A stretch of 64,000 nt of DNA, taken from assembly GCF_029201445.1 (NCBI RefSeq), contig NZ_CP102381.1, positions 1,798,001-1,862,000 of the forward strand. The letters run 5' to 3'. Shown piece after piece: positions 27,639-37,200 of this stretch (its first letter is position 1; each line of letters opens with the position of its first letter). The position numbers and the translations under genes were made by a program. Under the pieces are notes generated by a model. That model had not been told where the DNA came from and did no database searches. It saw nothing but the letters and a program-made list of their open reading frames with translations. Source of the stretch: Thiomicrorhabdus lithotrophica. GTDB taxonomy: Bacteria; Pseudomonadota; Gammaproteobacteria; Thiomicrospirales; Thiomicrospiraceae.

Positions 27639-29204
27639 ATGATGAAGACAACGCCTTTTTACTGTTCAAAGCCAATAAAAGCTTTTACGTTTACAGCCCT
27701 ATTTCTAGGTCTTACAGCTTGCGGTAACGTACCCAGCAAACCTAGTGCTGAAACAAAACCAAAAGAACTTGTCTCTAAAAAAGTGGACAGTATTCAAGCT
27801 GTTCAGGTCAAAAATTATTCTATTCAAGAATTAAAAGCTCTGCGAGCTCAAGCTTCTCAGCAGAGTCAATGGACTGACTACCTTATCTACAGCACAAAAA
27901 TCTGGCATAAATCGAACACCAACCCTGCTGTACAATCTCAAATTGAAGACCAAGCCTGGTTAATATTAAACTCCTTATCTTCTCAGCAGTTGCAAGCTAT
28001 AGAAAAAAGTACCCATGCTGATGTTCAACCCTGGATTTCGCTATTCAACACCTTTAAGGGTTCTAAATACGATGTACAAGCTAACTTAATGAACCTAACT
28101 AGCTTTGAATCGGATGCCATTTTTCACAAACACTTGTTAGCAAAATTAATTGCCCAGCAACCAAAAGCTGAGAGCATTAAACAAATTGCAGTACTCCTTC
28201 CTATAGAAGGCCGTTATAAAGTGGTTGCTAAACAGATTCGTAGCGGAATTATAAAAGCCTTCTTTGCTTCAGATCAAAGCATTACCCTTAAATTTTACGA
28301 CTCTAGCGAACTTGCCAATTTAGAAGCCATCTACACCCAAGCCAAACAAGAAGGTGCTGATAGAATTATTGGCCCACTGAGTAAAGAAGCGTTACAAGAA
28401 CTGGCAAGCTTTCGTGATGATAAGCTACTCGCTTTAAATAATATTGATGGCACCTCTTTTATACAATTTAGTTTTAAGTCCGCTGACCCTAGCCTGCAGA
28501 TGCTAAGAAAGTTTGAAACTGCTGGCTATAAACGTATTGGCATTTTAACCAATGACAATAAAAGCTCTCTAAATAGAGCATACGCACTGCAACAAACTTT
28601 AACGCAAGCTAACTACCAAGCGGTATTGAGCATTTATCCCGATGAGAAACCGCGTTTAAGAGATGCTTTAGGTGCTTTAATTCACGAAAAGCAGAGTGAT
28701 GAACGACAGAACAACCTGCGCTGGTTAATTGGTCAGAAGTTAAATTTCTTCCCTCGTACTCGCCAAGACTTAGATGCTATTGTGATTTACGACAACGCAC
28801 TTCGCATGTCAGTGTTTAGACCACAATTTGATTTTTTTGAACTGGACACACCGGTTTTTGGTGACACAGAATTAACGCCTACAAACTTTCAAGACATCAA
28901 AGAAAACCGTGATTTAAACCGTGTTAACTTCTTAACTTACCCTGCCACCTTAGATCCTATTGACTTAAAATCTAAGTTTGAAGCGTTTGGTTGGGATAGT
29001 TTTATCGTCACCACTCATATTGAAGACCTTCAAAATGGCGGCTGCTTAGCGAATGCTAAAACAGGTGTGTTAAGCCTAAATAATAATGAAATTAACCAAA
29101 AGCTGATTTGGGTACAATACAATAAAGAGGGTCAACTTATAGAAGCACCTGCCATTGAACCTAAAGAAATAAAAGAGTCCGCTAGAAATAGCGATACCGA
29201 ATAA
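27639..29204 (+). CDS. lpoA: Outer-membrane lipoprotein, LpoA-type activator of penicillin-binding proteins
   Basis: LpoA-family lipoproteins reach through the periplasm to stimulate PBP1A. The protein is 521 residues with a lipoprotein signal (LGLTAC at about 23-28), an N-terminal helical TPR-like region, and a C-terminal periplasmic-binding-protein fold opening with IAVLLPIEGRYKVVAKQIRS and EGADRIIGPLSKEAL. Gene order between rsmI and yraN supports the identity. The N-terminal part is shorter than in E. coli LpoA. Start: two ATGs in tandem (27639, 27642). Confidence 0.85.
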   Translation: MMKTTPFYCSKPIKAFTFTALFLGLTACGNVPSKPSAETKPKELVSKKVDSIQAVQVKNYSIQELKALRAQASQQSQWTDYLIYSTKIWHKSNTNPAVQSQIEDQAWLILNSLSSQQLQAIEKSTHADVQPWISLFNTFKGSKYDVQANLMNLTSFESDAIFHKHLLAKLIAQQPKAESIKQIAVLLPIEGRYKVVAKQIRSGIIKAFFASDQSITLKFYDSSELANLEAIYTQAKQEGADRIIGPLSKEALQELASFRDDKLLALNNIDGTSFIQFSFKSADPSLQMLRKFETAGYKRIGILTNDNKSSLNRAYALQQTLTQANYQAVLSIYPDEKPRLRDALGALIHEKQSDERQNNLRWLIGQKLNFFPRTRQDLDAIVIYDNALRMSVFRPQFDFFELDTPVFGDTELTPTNFQDIKENRDLNRVNFLTYPATLDPIDLKSKFEAFGWDSFIVTTHIEDLQNGGCLANAKTGVLSLNNNEINQKLIWVQYNKEGQLIEAPAIEPKEIKESARNSDTE

Positions 29205-29216
29205 CGCACTAAGTCT

Positions 29217-29588
29217 ATGTCAAAGCTTGCTACTCTTTTTTCCATCGGACATCAAAAAGAACAACAAGCTAAACATTGGCTAACTCAGCAAGGCATCAAT
29301 ATCATTGCTGAGAACTTTCGTTGTAAAGGTGGAGAAATCGATTTAATTGGTTTAGGCACTCAAAACCAACTTATCTTTTTTGAAGTCAAATACCGCAAAC
29401 AAACCAACTATGGCAACCCTGCCGAAACCGTTACCCACCAAAAACAAAAACGCATTATTAAGTGCGCACAAAATTATCTACTGAAAAACCCACAATACCA
29501 AGACTCAGCCATGCAGTTTGACGTCATCACCTTCACTGCCAAACAACAAACCCCAGAATGGATTCAAAACGCCTTTGAGGCTTTTTAG
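29217..29588 (+). CDS. yraN: UPF0102 family protein YraN
   Basis: A 123-residue member of UPF0102, a small protein with an endonuclease-like PD-(D/E)XK fold of unproven function. Visible motif: [13 protein letters not shown] followed by [13 protein letters not shown], which matches the E-x-D...E-x-K pattern of that fold, then [11 protein letters not shown]. It follows the lpoA-like gene by 12 bases. Confidence 0.93.
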   Translation: MSKLATLFSIGHQKEQQAKHWLTQQGINIIAENFRCKGGEIDLIGLGTQNQLIFFEVKYRKQTNYGNPAETVTHQKQKRIIKCAQNYLLKNPQYQDSAMQFDVITFTAKQQTPEWIQNAFEAF

Positions 29589-29617
29589 TATTTAAGAGTT
29601 AAGGATTACAGAGAGTT

Positions 29618-29629
29618 ACCAGGCCTGGT
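29618..29629. repeat. Palindromic repeat ACCAGGCCTGGT, intergenic
   Basis: Thirty bases after the yraN stop; flanked as TTACC..GGTTA. Confidence 0.9.
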
Positions 29630-29669
29630 TAGCTTAATTTATATTCTGAAAATCCAACCACAAACGCCA

Positions 29670-29851
29670 AAACTCCCCTTGTAATAAATTGCGCAAAGCT
29701 CTTAACGAAGTGAACGATTAAAAATCCCATCTGTTTGAGCGGAGCGAGTTTTGGATTTGAGTGAATGAGTTTAGAACTTGCCAATTTATGGAGCGGGGTG
29801 CCCTTGTTGACTTACCTTATTGGGCAAGCAATAAGGTAAGGTGAAGCCTTA
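29670..29851. repeat. Composite intergenic repeat, probably a degenerate member of a dispersed gammaproteobacterial family
   Basis: The segment has GAAGTGAACGATT, TTTGAGCGGAGCGAGTTTTGG and GAGTGAATGAG in succession, then GGAGCGGGGTGCCC and a hairpin of 11-bp perfect arms (CTTACCTTATT at 29811-29821, AATAAGGTAAG at 29830-29840, loop GGGCAAGC). I recall similar GGGGYGCC-plus-GGGCAAGC hairpin elements scattered between genes in other gammaproteobacteria. This membership is from memory, not from a search. Confidence 0.5.
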
Positions 29852-29862
29852 AAAACCAAAGA

Positions 29863-29874
29863 ACCAGGCCTGGT
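29863..29874. repeat. Palindromic repeat ACCAGGCCTGGT, intergenic
   Basis: It lies 15 bases after the ppsA stop on the minus strand, inside AACCAGGCCTGGTT. Confidence 0.9.
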
Positions 29875-29889
29875 TATCCATTTTTATAC

Positions 29890-32313
29890 TTAACGACTCT
29901 CAGCTTTCAGAATCGTTGGCAAGGTACTTAATACTGAATCGGGATTTAAACTGATGGCGTCTATTCCCATCTCTATTAATAACTCTGCAAACTCAGGGTA
30001 ATCGGATGGTGCTTGGCCGCAGATGCTGATATGTTTGCCATTGCGTTTTGCTCCTTCAATCGCCATTATAACCACTTTAATTACACCAGGATCGCGCTCA
30101 TCATAATCGTAAGCGACCTTTTCTGAATCTCTATCCACCCCTAATACCAACTGGGTTAAATCATTGGTACCAATAGAAAATCCATCAAAATATTCTGAGA
30201 ACTCATCCATTAACAAGACATTATTTGGAATCTCACACATCATATAGAGCTTAAGTCCATTTACACCTCTGACTAGGCCATTTCTTGCTAAGGTTTCAAC
30301 TACGCTTTTAGCCTCTGCCACACGTCGACAGAATGGCACCATAATAATGACATTATCAAATCCCATTACCTCTCGCACCTGTTTTAACGCACGACATTCC
30401 AAAGCAAAACTCTGACTAAAATCACTATCGTTATAACGTGCCGCACCACGAAAACCAATCATCGGATTTTCTTCTTTCTGCTCAAATGCTTCACCACCAA
30501 TCAAGTTGGCATATTCATTAGACTTAAAGTCTGATAATCGAACAACAACAGGCTTAGGATAAAAACCAGCTGCTAGGGTTCCAATCCCTTCCGAAAGTTT
30601 ATGCACAAAAAATTCAGATCCGTTATCAAACCCTTCTAACAGCACGCTAATCTTTTCCCTGTCTTTTTGAGACTGGACTTTTTCTGGATTAAGTAACGCC
30701 TGAGGATGCACTTGAATCTTATTATTAATAATGAATTCCATGCGTGCCAACCCTAAACCATCATTAGGGAGTTTATTGACTCTAAACGCCATTTCTGGGT
30801 TGGCTAAGTTTATCATAATTTTAGTTTTTGGCTTCTCAATATGGGATAAATCGGTTTCAATAATTTCATATTCAACAATACCTTGGTAAACATGCCCTTC
30901 ACCCCCCTCCGCGCAAGAAACGGTTATATTTTCTTGGCTTTTGAGCATTTCGGTTCCCTTGCCTGTCCCAACCACGGCCGGAATACCCAGTTCACGAGCT
31001 ATGATGGCAGCATGACAAGTACGCCCTCCACGATTAGTTACCAAACCAGAGGCAATTTTCATAACAGGTTCCCAATCAGGCGTTGTCATATCCGAAACTA
31101 ATATCTCTCCAGCTTGAAACTCATGTAAGTGTTCAACGGACTCAATGACTCTCGCTCGTCCATAAGCAATCTTGGCTCCGACTGAACGACCACTGATTAT
31201 GGGCTGAGGTGAGGCTTCTTTTAACTGATACTGTTTTAAAACCATGCCACTGTCTTGAGAGGCAACGGTTTCAGGTCTTGCCTGAACAATAAACAATTCC
31301 CCCGTTACTCCATCTTTAGCCCACTCAATATCCATAGGTCGATGTTGTTTAGCATGTTCACTGTAATGTTGTTCAATCTTAATCGCGTATTCTGCCAACT
31401 TTTCAGCTTCTTGATTAGTAATACAAAACTGTTTTCGTTCTGAGGTTCCAGTAGGAATATTGTGAACCGCCTCTCTTTTATTGACGTCACTGGTGTAAAT
31501 CATCTTTAATTTTTTTGAACCTAAATGACGTTTGAATACACTTCTAAAACCTTTCTGAAAGGTCAGTTTATGCACATAGAATTCATCAGGGTCAACCGCT
31601 CCCTGCACCACATTCTCACCCAAACCATAAGCACCAGTAATTAAAACAACGTCTTCAAAACCCGTTTCGGTATCAATCGTAAAAATAACACCTGATGAAG
31701 CGATATCCGAACGCACCATAATTTGTACACCAATGGATAAGGCTACATCAAAATGATTAAACCCTTGGTCTACTCTGTAGTGAATCGCTCTATCCGTAAA
31801 CAAACTGGCAAAACAGTGACGACAGGCATCGATATAAGCTGCCAGGCCTGACACATTTAAGTACGTATCTTGCTGTCCAGCAAAACTGGCGGTGGGTAAA
31901 TCTTCTGCGGTTGCTGAACTTCGAACAGCTAAAGAGATATTTGAACCATACTCTGCAATCAGTTTTTCATAGGCAGATGACATTTCTTGATAGAGCATTT
32001 CAGGCAACTTAGCTTCATATACCAGTTCTCGTAACAGTGCACCATTCTTCTGCAAATCTTTTGAGTTTTCAGGGTCTAAATCATCCAGCAAGCGATGCAA
32101 TTCCGGCCAAAGGTTATTTTCTGTTAATAAAAAACGATAAGCCTCGGCGGTAATTGCAAACCCATTTGGTACAGGTACACCCTTTGGTGTTAACTCTTGA
32201 TACATTTCTCCCAAAGAAGCGTTTTTACCACCAACTAAAGGCACATCTTCAATACCAATTTCATTAAAAAAGCGTATGTATTTAGCTTGATAAGTACGAC
32301 TTTGTTCAGACAT
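29890..32313 (-). CDS. ppsA: Phosphoenolpyruvate synthase
   Basis: PpsA makes PEP from pyruvate and ATP, feeding gluconeogenesis. The 807-residue length matches the family (E. coli 792). Order: ATP-grasp-like N-terminal domain (VPLVGGKNASLGEM, AVRSSATAEDLPTASFAGQQ), the phosphohistidine domain (GGRTCHAAIIARELGIPAVVG), and the PEP/pyruvate-binding TIM barrel (GLARMEFII, CEIPNN, FDGFSIGTNDLTQLVLGVDR). A GGAGG box lies before the ATG. One near-match of the palindromic repeat is in the gene. A regulatory kinase gene (ppsR) is not adjacent. Confidence 0.97.
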   Translation of the reverse strand: MSEQSRTYQAKYIRFFNEIGIEDVPLVGGKNASLGEMYQELTPKGVPVPNGFAITAEAYRFLLTENNLWPELHRLLDDLDPENSKDLQKNGALLRELVYEAKLPEMLYQEMSSAYEKLIAEYGSNISLAVRSSATAEDLPTASFAGQQDTYLNVSGLAAYIDACRHCFASLFTDRAIHYRVDQGFNHFDVALSIGVQIMVRSDIASSGVIFTIDTETGFEDVVLITGAYGLGENVVQGAVDPDEFYVHKLTFQKGFRSVFKRHLGSKKLKMIYTSDVNKREAVHNIPTGTSERKQFCITNQEAEKLAEYAIKIEQHYSEHAKQHRPMDIEWAKDGVTGELFIVQARPETVASQDSGMVLKQYQLKEASPQPIISGRSVGAKIAYGRARVIESVEHLHEFQAGEILVSDMTTPDWEPVMKIASGLVTNRGGRTCHAAIIARELGIPAVVGTGKGTEMLKSQENITVSCAEGGEGHVYQGIVEYEIIETDLSHIEKPKTKIMINLANPEMAFRVNKLPNDGLGLARMEFIINNKIQVHPQALLNPEKVQSQKDREKISVLLEGFDNGSEFFVHKLSEGIGTLAAGFYPKPVVVRLSDFKSNEYANLIGGEAFEQKEENPMIGFRGAARYNDSDFSQSFALECRALKQVREVMGFDNVIIMVPFCRRVAEAKSVVETLARNGLVRGVNGLKLYMMCEIPNNVLLMDEFSEYFDGFSIGTNDLTQLVLGVDRDSEKVAYDYDERDPGVIKVVIMAIEGAKRNGKHISICGQAPSDYPEFAELLIEMGIDAISLNPDSVLSTLPTILKAESR

Positions 32314-32433
32314 GGACAGCCTCCAGAAAATAGTGAACTAGGATTGAATAAGTAATTTATTAAGCTTACGCTTATTGAGTTAGAAATGCTCAAGAATTTA
32401 ATTATTGATAAATAAGAAAACTAAATGAAATTA

Positions 32434-32443
32434 CCAGGCCTGG
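32434..32443. repeat. Palindromic repeat core CCAGGCCTGG, intergenic
   Basis: Upstream of ppsA; ends GGG instead of GGT. Confidence 0.85.
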
Positions 32444-32501
32444 GATATTATTTGGCGGACTATATAGTGAGCATAGGATTGCAACCGAAATTTATCAAAA
32501 A

Positions 32502-32531
32502 AAAGCCATCAAGCATTCACTTGATGGCTTT
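32502..32531 (-). terminator. Peroxiredoxin gene terminator
   Basis: AAAGCCATCAAG and CTTGATGGCTTT form a perfect 12-bp stem with a 6-base loop. On the minus strand it is followed by a run of eight T residues, counted from the stem end. Confidence 0.92.
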
Positions 32532-32560
32532 AATTTAATACTATTTTTTACGTTAAGTTT

Positions 32561-33214
32561 TTACAGTGTTTTTGTGCAGAAGTAGAAATCAACACAATCA
32601 TATTCTCCAGAAGCCATACGTGCTTTTGCTTCTTCTGCTGTTGCTGCAGGTGGAACAATCACTTTATCACCAGGCTGCCAAGCTGCTGGAGTAGCAACTT
32701 TATGCTCATCAGAAGTCTGCATTGCTTTAACAAGACGTACAAACTCATCCATTGAACGACCATTGCTCATTGGGTAATACATCATTGCACGAAGTACACC
32801 TTTATCGTCAATAATAAATGTAGCACGTACTGCAGATGTGTCTGCTGCACCAGGGTGAACCATTCCGTAATCTGTTGCTACTTTCATATCAAGGTCAGCA
32901 ATGATTGGGAATTCGATTTCCATACCCCAGTTTTGTTTAATATTTAATTCCCAAGCAATGTGAGAATGGTGAGAGTCAATAGAAAGACCTAATAACTCAC
33001 AGTTAAGCGCATCAAACTGAGGCTTACGCTCTTGGAAAGCCATAAATTCGGTTGTACAAACTGGTGTAAAGTCAGCAGGGTGAGAGAAAAGGATTAACCA
33101 CTTTCCTTTATAGTCTTCTAGCGTTTTACGACCGTGTGTTGTTACTGCATCAAATGCTGGTGCTGCTTCGTTTAAACGTGGTAATGAGATAATTTGAGAT
33201 TCTTGATTTTCCAT
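32561..33214 (-). CDS. Peroxiredoxin (AhpC/TSA family, Prx6-like)
   Basis: A thiol peroxidase that reduces hydrogen peroxide and organic peroxides. The 217-residue protein has the peroxidatic cysteine in FTPVCTTEFMAF near residue 53 and the C-terminal dimerisation domain typical of the Prx6 group (GDKVIVPPAATAEEAKARM). Two more cysteines lie at the end (EYDCVDFYFCTKTL) and could act as resolving residues, so a strict 1-Cys mechanism is not certain. AGGAA precedes the ATG. It stands as a single gene with its own terminator. Confidence 0.93.
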   Translation of the reverse strand: MENQESQIISLPRLNEAAPAFDAVTTHGRKTLEDYKGKWLILFSHPADFTPVCTTEFMAFQERKPQFDALNCELLGLSIDSHHSHIAWELNIKQNWGMEIEFPIIADLDMKVATDYGMVHPGAADTSAVRATFIIDDKGVLRAMMYYPMSNGRSMDEFVRLVKAMQTSDEHKVATPAAWQPGDKVIVPPAATAEEAKARMASGEYDCVDFYFCTKTL

Positions 33215-33411
33215 GATACTTATTCCTATGTTTAATTAATTAATTTTATAAATGCATCAATCAATATATCTAATGCTTGAGGTTACTATACCCTCTGAAT
33301 TTCGATAAATAAAATTAATTGTATTAAAGATATTAATAGTTTTTAACTATTATTAAGAAGGTAAAAGGTTTAACCAGTTGTATTTATTGGAATAACTTAT
33401 AATAGCAATAC

Positions 33412-33433
33412 ACTCTACCAGGCCTGGTAGAGT
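33412..33433. repeat. 22-bp perfect palindrome built on ACCAGGCCTGGT
   Basis: Arms of 11 bases (ACTCTACCAGG) centred between 33422 and 33423; the 12-base motif is at 33417-33428. It lies 35 bases past the methyltransferase stop on the minus strand. There it could form a hairpin, but the following sequence is not T-rich. Confidence 0.9.
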
Positions 33434-33468
33434 ATAAAATTAAGTAACTTATGAGATAAATAAAGAAT

Positions 33469-34158
33469 CTAAGCAGGCTTTTCAACCACGATACGAACAA
33501 ACCTTCCATCGCGTTGCGGGGTGTTTTCTATGATTTTAAAGCCTAACGATTTCAACATAAACAAAATATCGTCGGCATGATAACGGTTATGCTCTAGAAA
33601 ATGTTCGAAGACATCTTCAATTCGATCACGCTCAATCTCGTTATTCCACAATTCCGCATTTGGATATTTATGGGTTAAATAATCCTCTAATGGCTGGCGG
33701 ACTAAATCAATAATACAAAAACGACCACCTGGCTTTAACCATTTATAAACCGATTTAAACATATTAACTGGCTGAGGGAGTTCATGTACCAGCATATTCG
33801 CCATTACGGTAGCAACTTTACCCACACCAATATTGGCTACAGGTTCATTTAAATCATCTTTTAACATGCGTGCGTTATTAGGCAAACTCACTTGTGCAGC
33901 TAGCATGTATTCTGCTGCATCTATCCCAATAGCCGTATTATCTGGATAACGAATGGCCAAATCTTCAATAAACTGACCAATTCCAGCACCCAAATCTAAT
34001 AGACTATCACCCTTGGCAATCACAACCCCCATTTGAGCATTCCAAAACTCCCAAAATTCGATATCGTGACGGCGTTCATAACTTTGAGTAATCATCTTAC
34101 GAGCGTGATTTGCATCACCCCCATGATGGCGTAAAATTTGTGCTTGTGTCTTTTCCAT
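33469..34158 (-). CDS. Class I SAM-dependent methyltransferase
   Basis: A 229-residue methyltransferase with the SAM-binding motif LLDLGAGIGQFIEDL, then AIGIDAAEYML and LKPGGRFCIIDLVR. The N-terminus (HHGGDANHARKMITQSYERR) and C-terminus have no family feature I can use to name a substrate. It lies between the AddA-like helicase gene and the peroxiredoxin gene on the same strand, with about 80 bases to the former. No functional link is evident. Confidence 0.85.
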   Translation of the reverse strand: MEKTQAQILRHHGGDANHARKMITQSYERRHDIEFWEFWNAQMGVVIAKGDSLLDLGAGIGQFIEDLAIRYPDNTAIGIDAAEYMLAAQVSLPNNARMLKDDLNEPVANIGVGKVATVMANMLVHELPQPVNMFKSVYKWLKPGGRFCIIDLVRQPLEDYLTHKYPNAELWNNEIERDRIEDVFEHFLEHNRYHADDILFMLKSLGFKIIENTPQRDGRFVRIVVEKPA

Positions 34159-34237
34159 ATTCTTATCTCTTTTATATTGTTTTGATATTATGGCCAGTTA
34201 TCAGACTTTCTTCATTGAACTATTTTATGTTCTGACA

Positions 34238-37200
34238 TCAATTCAGTTCATGCCATACATCGAGATAACTGAAATACAAAACCCACTTTTGTGGGCGTTG
34301 CTCTATCTGGGCAAACAATTGACCATAACGCTCCAATTGAGACTGATATTTTTCTGTCTGATACGCTATAAATGTATCTACTTTTTCATCATCATTTACA
34401 CTGGTTTTGTAATCGACAATCCAGCGCACACCCTCATCATCAATAAAGGTTCGGTCAACAATATGATTGGCCACCGTATCACCTTCAATCGAGCTCAGAG
34501 GATATTCCGTAGCAGATTCAGGCAAATTACTTTGTAACGCCCAACAGACTTTTGCATTATTTAATGCATGGTTAATCGATTTTTTAACTCGGCGCATTGC
34601 CTCGGGTAAGTCTTTTTCAGGTAAACCATTTTGCAATAGCCATAACTCATAACCAGGTAACATTTTGGTGAGTTTGGCTTGGTCCCATTGCTCCATACCA
34701 TCAATCACCATCTGTTCAAAAACAGCGTGAACTAAATTTCCAACCGTCGTATTTAATAACGCATTTTGTTGATTAAACACCAGGCCTGCTGATTTATCAT
34801 CAGCCATGTCTTGTTCAATCAACTCATTAGGTAAAGACGCTTGTTGAGACTTTGTTGTTTGAGTTGCAATGAAAAGCGGTTCTACTTTAAATTTAGAAAA
34901 GCCTTTACGCTCTATAGGTAAACGGCTCACTTTTGGCCAAGGAATATCAACCTCTTGTTCTTGCCGGTCAGGCGGGTTATAACCATTAGCCAGTTGCTCA
35001 AACTCTTTCTGAGCATATGACCATAGACTTTCTAACAAGCTCTCTTTGGTAGGCGTAATGGTGTAATCACCTTTTTCTATGTTCTTTTCTGTTGGCTGAT
35101 ATTTAACCTGAGCAAATAGGTGCAATTGTTGTTTAGCGCGGGTTGCCGCGACATACAGTAATCGCCCTAGTTCATAACGCTGCTTTTCTGCTTCAAAACT
35201 TTTTAAAAGAGTACGCAAACTTGAGGTTTTTTGACCTTTTTGGTCAATCGGTGCAATCACCAATTGCTCTTCGCCGCTTTCGCCAAGGAACTGAAACCAT
35301 GAAACCAATTCGGCATCATCACCACGAGGTTTTTTACCCAGGCCTGGTAAAATAACCGTATCAAACTCTAAGCCTTTAGATTTGTGCATTGTCATCAACT
35401 CAATACGTTGACTTTCAGGCGCGCTATCTGGTCTAGCAAACAATGTTTCCATCTGTTTTTCTAGCTGTTTAATGTCTAATAATTCACCATCGCTACTAGC
35501 CAGTGTTTGGCAAAACACATCCACGTTTTCTAACGCCAAAGCATTCTCAACCGTTTGCGGTCCATCAAGTTGCAACCAGGTTTCGCGAATTAAGGTGGAA
35601 AACGCTAAACTGCCTAAACGCTTTAACGCATTGTCGATAATCGGCATAGACTTTTCTAAACGAAGCAAACCTACTTCAGAAAGGTTTTCTAAATCACTAA
35701 AGCACCAGGCCTGGTGGTTTGATTTCTTGCCATCTTTGCAACGAAAACGCTCAATCGCATACCAAGCAGTTTGAAAAGGCTTATCGCCAATTACCGCATA
35801 GATGTCTTTAAGATTTAAGCCCACTAAAGGTGAACGAAGTAACGCAATCCAAGCCGCTCTATCTGCAAGGTGCAATAAAGAACGACTTAATGCCAATACA
35901 TCTTGCACTTCCTGACGCTCTGCAAGGTTTTCTAAATCCACCGCTCTAAAACCAATTTGGTGTTGCTTTAAGAGTTGTGCAATGCCCATAAGACTGGATC
36001 GTGAACGTCCCAAAATAGCAATTTTAGAGGGCTTAGCGGGTTTTTCTAATGACGCGTTTTCAGCGTCTTGTTGAGCAAATTCCGCTAAACGTTTTTGAAT
36101 GACCTCTAAAATTTGCAAGGCTTCTTCATGTGCTGTTTGGTTCAATGCCCAGTGCGTGGTGACCGCGTGGTTTTCGTTGTTAGAAAACGCAATCGAATCA
36201 CTGTAACTCACCGCTCCTTTTTCTTTGACATCTTCTTTGGGCAAAATTTGCGCAAAGACTTGGTTTACCCAGTTAACGACCCCTGCAGTAGAACGGAAGT
36301 TAACCTTGAGGTTTAATTGATTAAGCTCAACCGTGCCAATCTTGCCCTTCCAAGCTTCTAAGAAGTTACCGACTTCTGCTTCACGAAAGCGGTAAATTGA
36401 TTGCATTGGATCTCCAACCAAAAACAGGGTTCGGCCATCATCCGGCTGCCAACCGGCAATCAACTGTTTGAGCAACTTATACTGTTCACTACTGGTATCC
36501 TGAAATTCGTCAACCAGTAAATGTTGAATTTGATAATCCAACTGTTGAGCTAAATCCGTAGGTTCTAACTCACTCCCTAACGCTTGACTAGCCGCCTGGG
36601 CAATTTCAATATAATCGGACTGGCCTGTTTGTTGAAAAACCAGCTTTAGAAAACCGGTACTAAGGGTTAATAATTGAATGAGCCACTGTAAATCTTGCCA
36701 CTGCTCATCGCTGTAATCTGGATTAGGTAAGGTTTTTAAAGTCACCAAGCCTGGTAAGATTTCAGAATGATTGGCTGCAGCCACTCGAATTTGCTTTAAA
36801 ACCTCTAAAAAGCGATCTTTTTGCTCTTTAGCTTCACCCTTTCCTGCAGGAAAACCATTTTTTATATTAACCGTTTTTCTAATTTCATCTTTGCCCGTTA
36901 ACAGCCAATCGGCTAATACTCGCCACTTTTCCACTTCTGAACTATCTTCAGCAATTGGCCAAGCACCGCATAGCGCTGCTAATTGTGGCTGATCATTTTC
37001 AACCGCATATTCAGCAATCGAACAGGCTTCCTGAAAAGCCTCTTTAAGGTAATACAGCCCTTTTAATTGTTCTGATAAGGTCTTGCTAACAATCTCTTCA
37101 ATCGCCGCTTCTAAGACTTCTCGAGCTTCATCACCTTGGTATTGAATCAAAGTACGCATCCATTGGTCACGTTTCGCTAACATGCCAATTAACAGAGATT

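Larger units (their letters stand above)
29589..29889. other. 301-base gene-free stretch between yraN and ppsA
   Basis: It holds two full copies of the palindromic repeat, one near each end, and between them an imperfect repeat-like element with a strong hairpin (described separately). No open reading frame of note is present. Confidence 0.6.

Noticed and set aside
29589-29889. Insertion sequence remnant or CRISPR repeat
   Set aside because: No transposase fragment, no target duplication, and the two palindrome copies belong to the genome-wide family.
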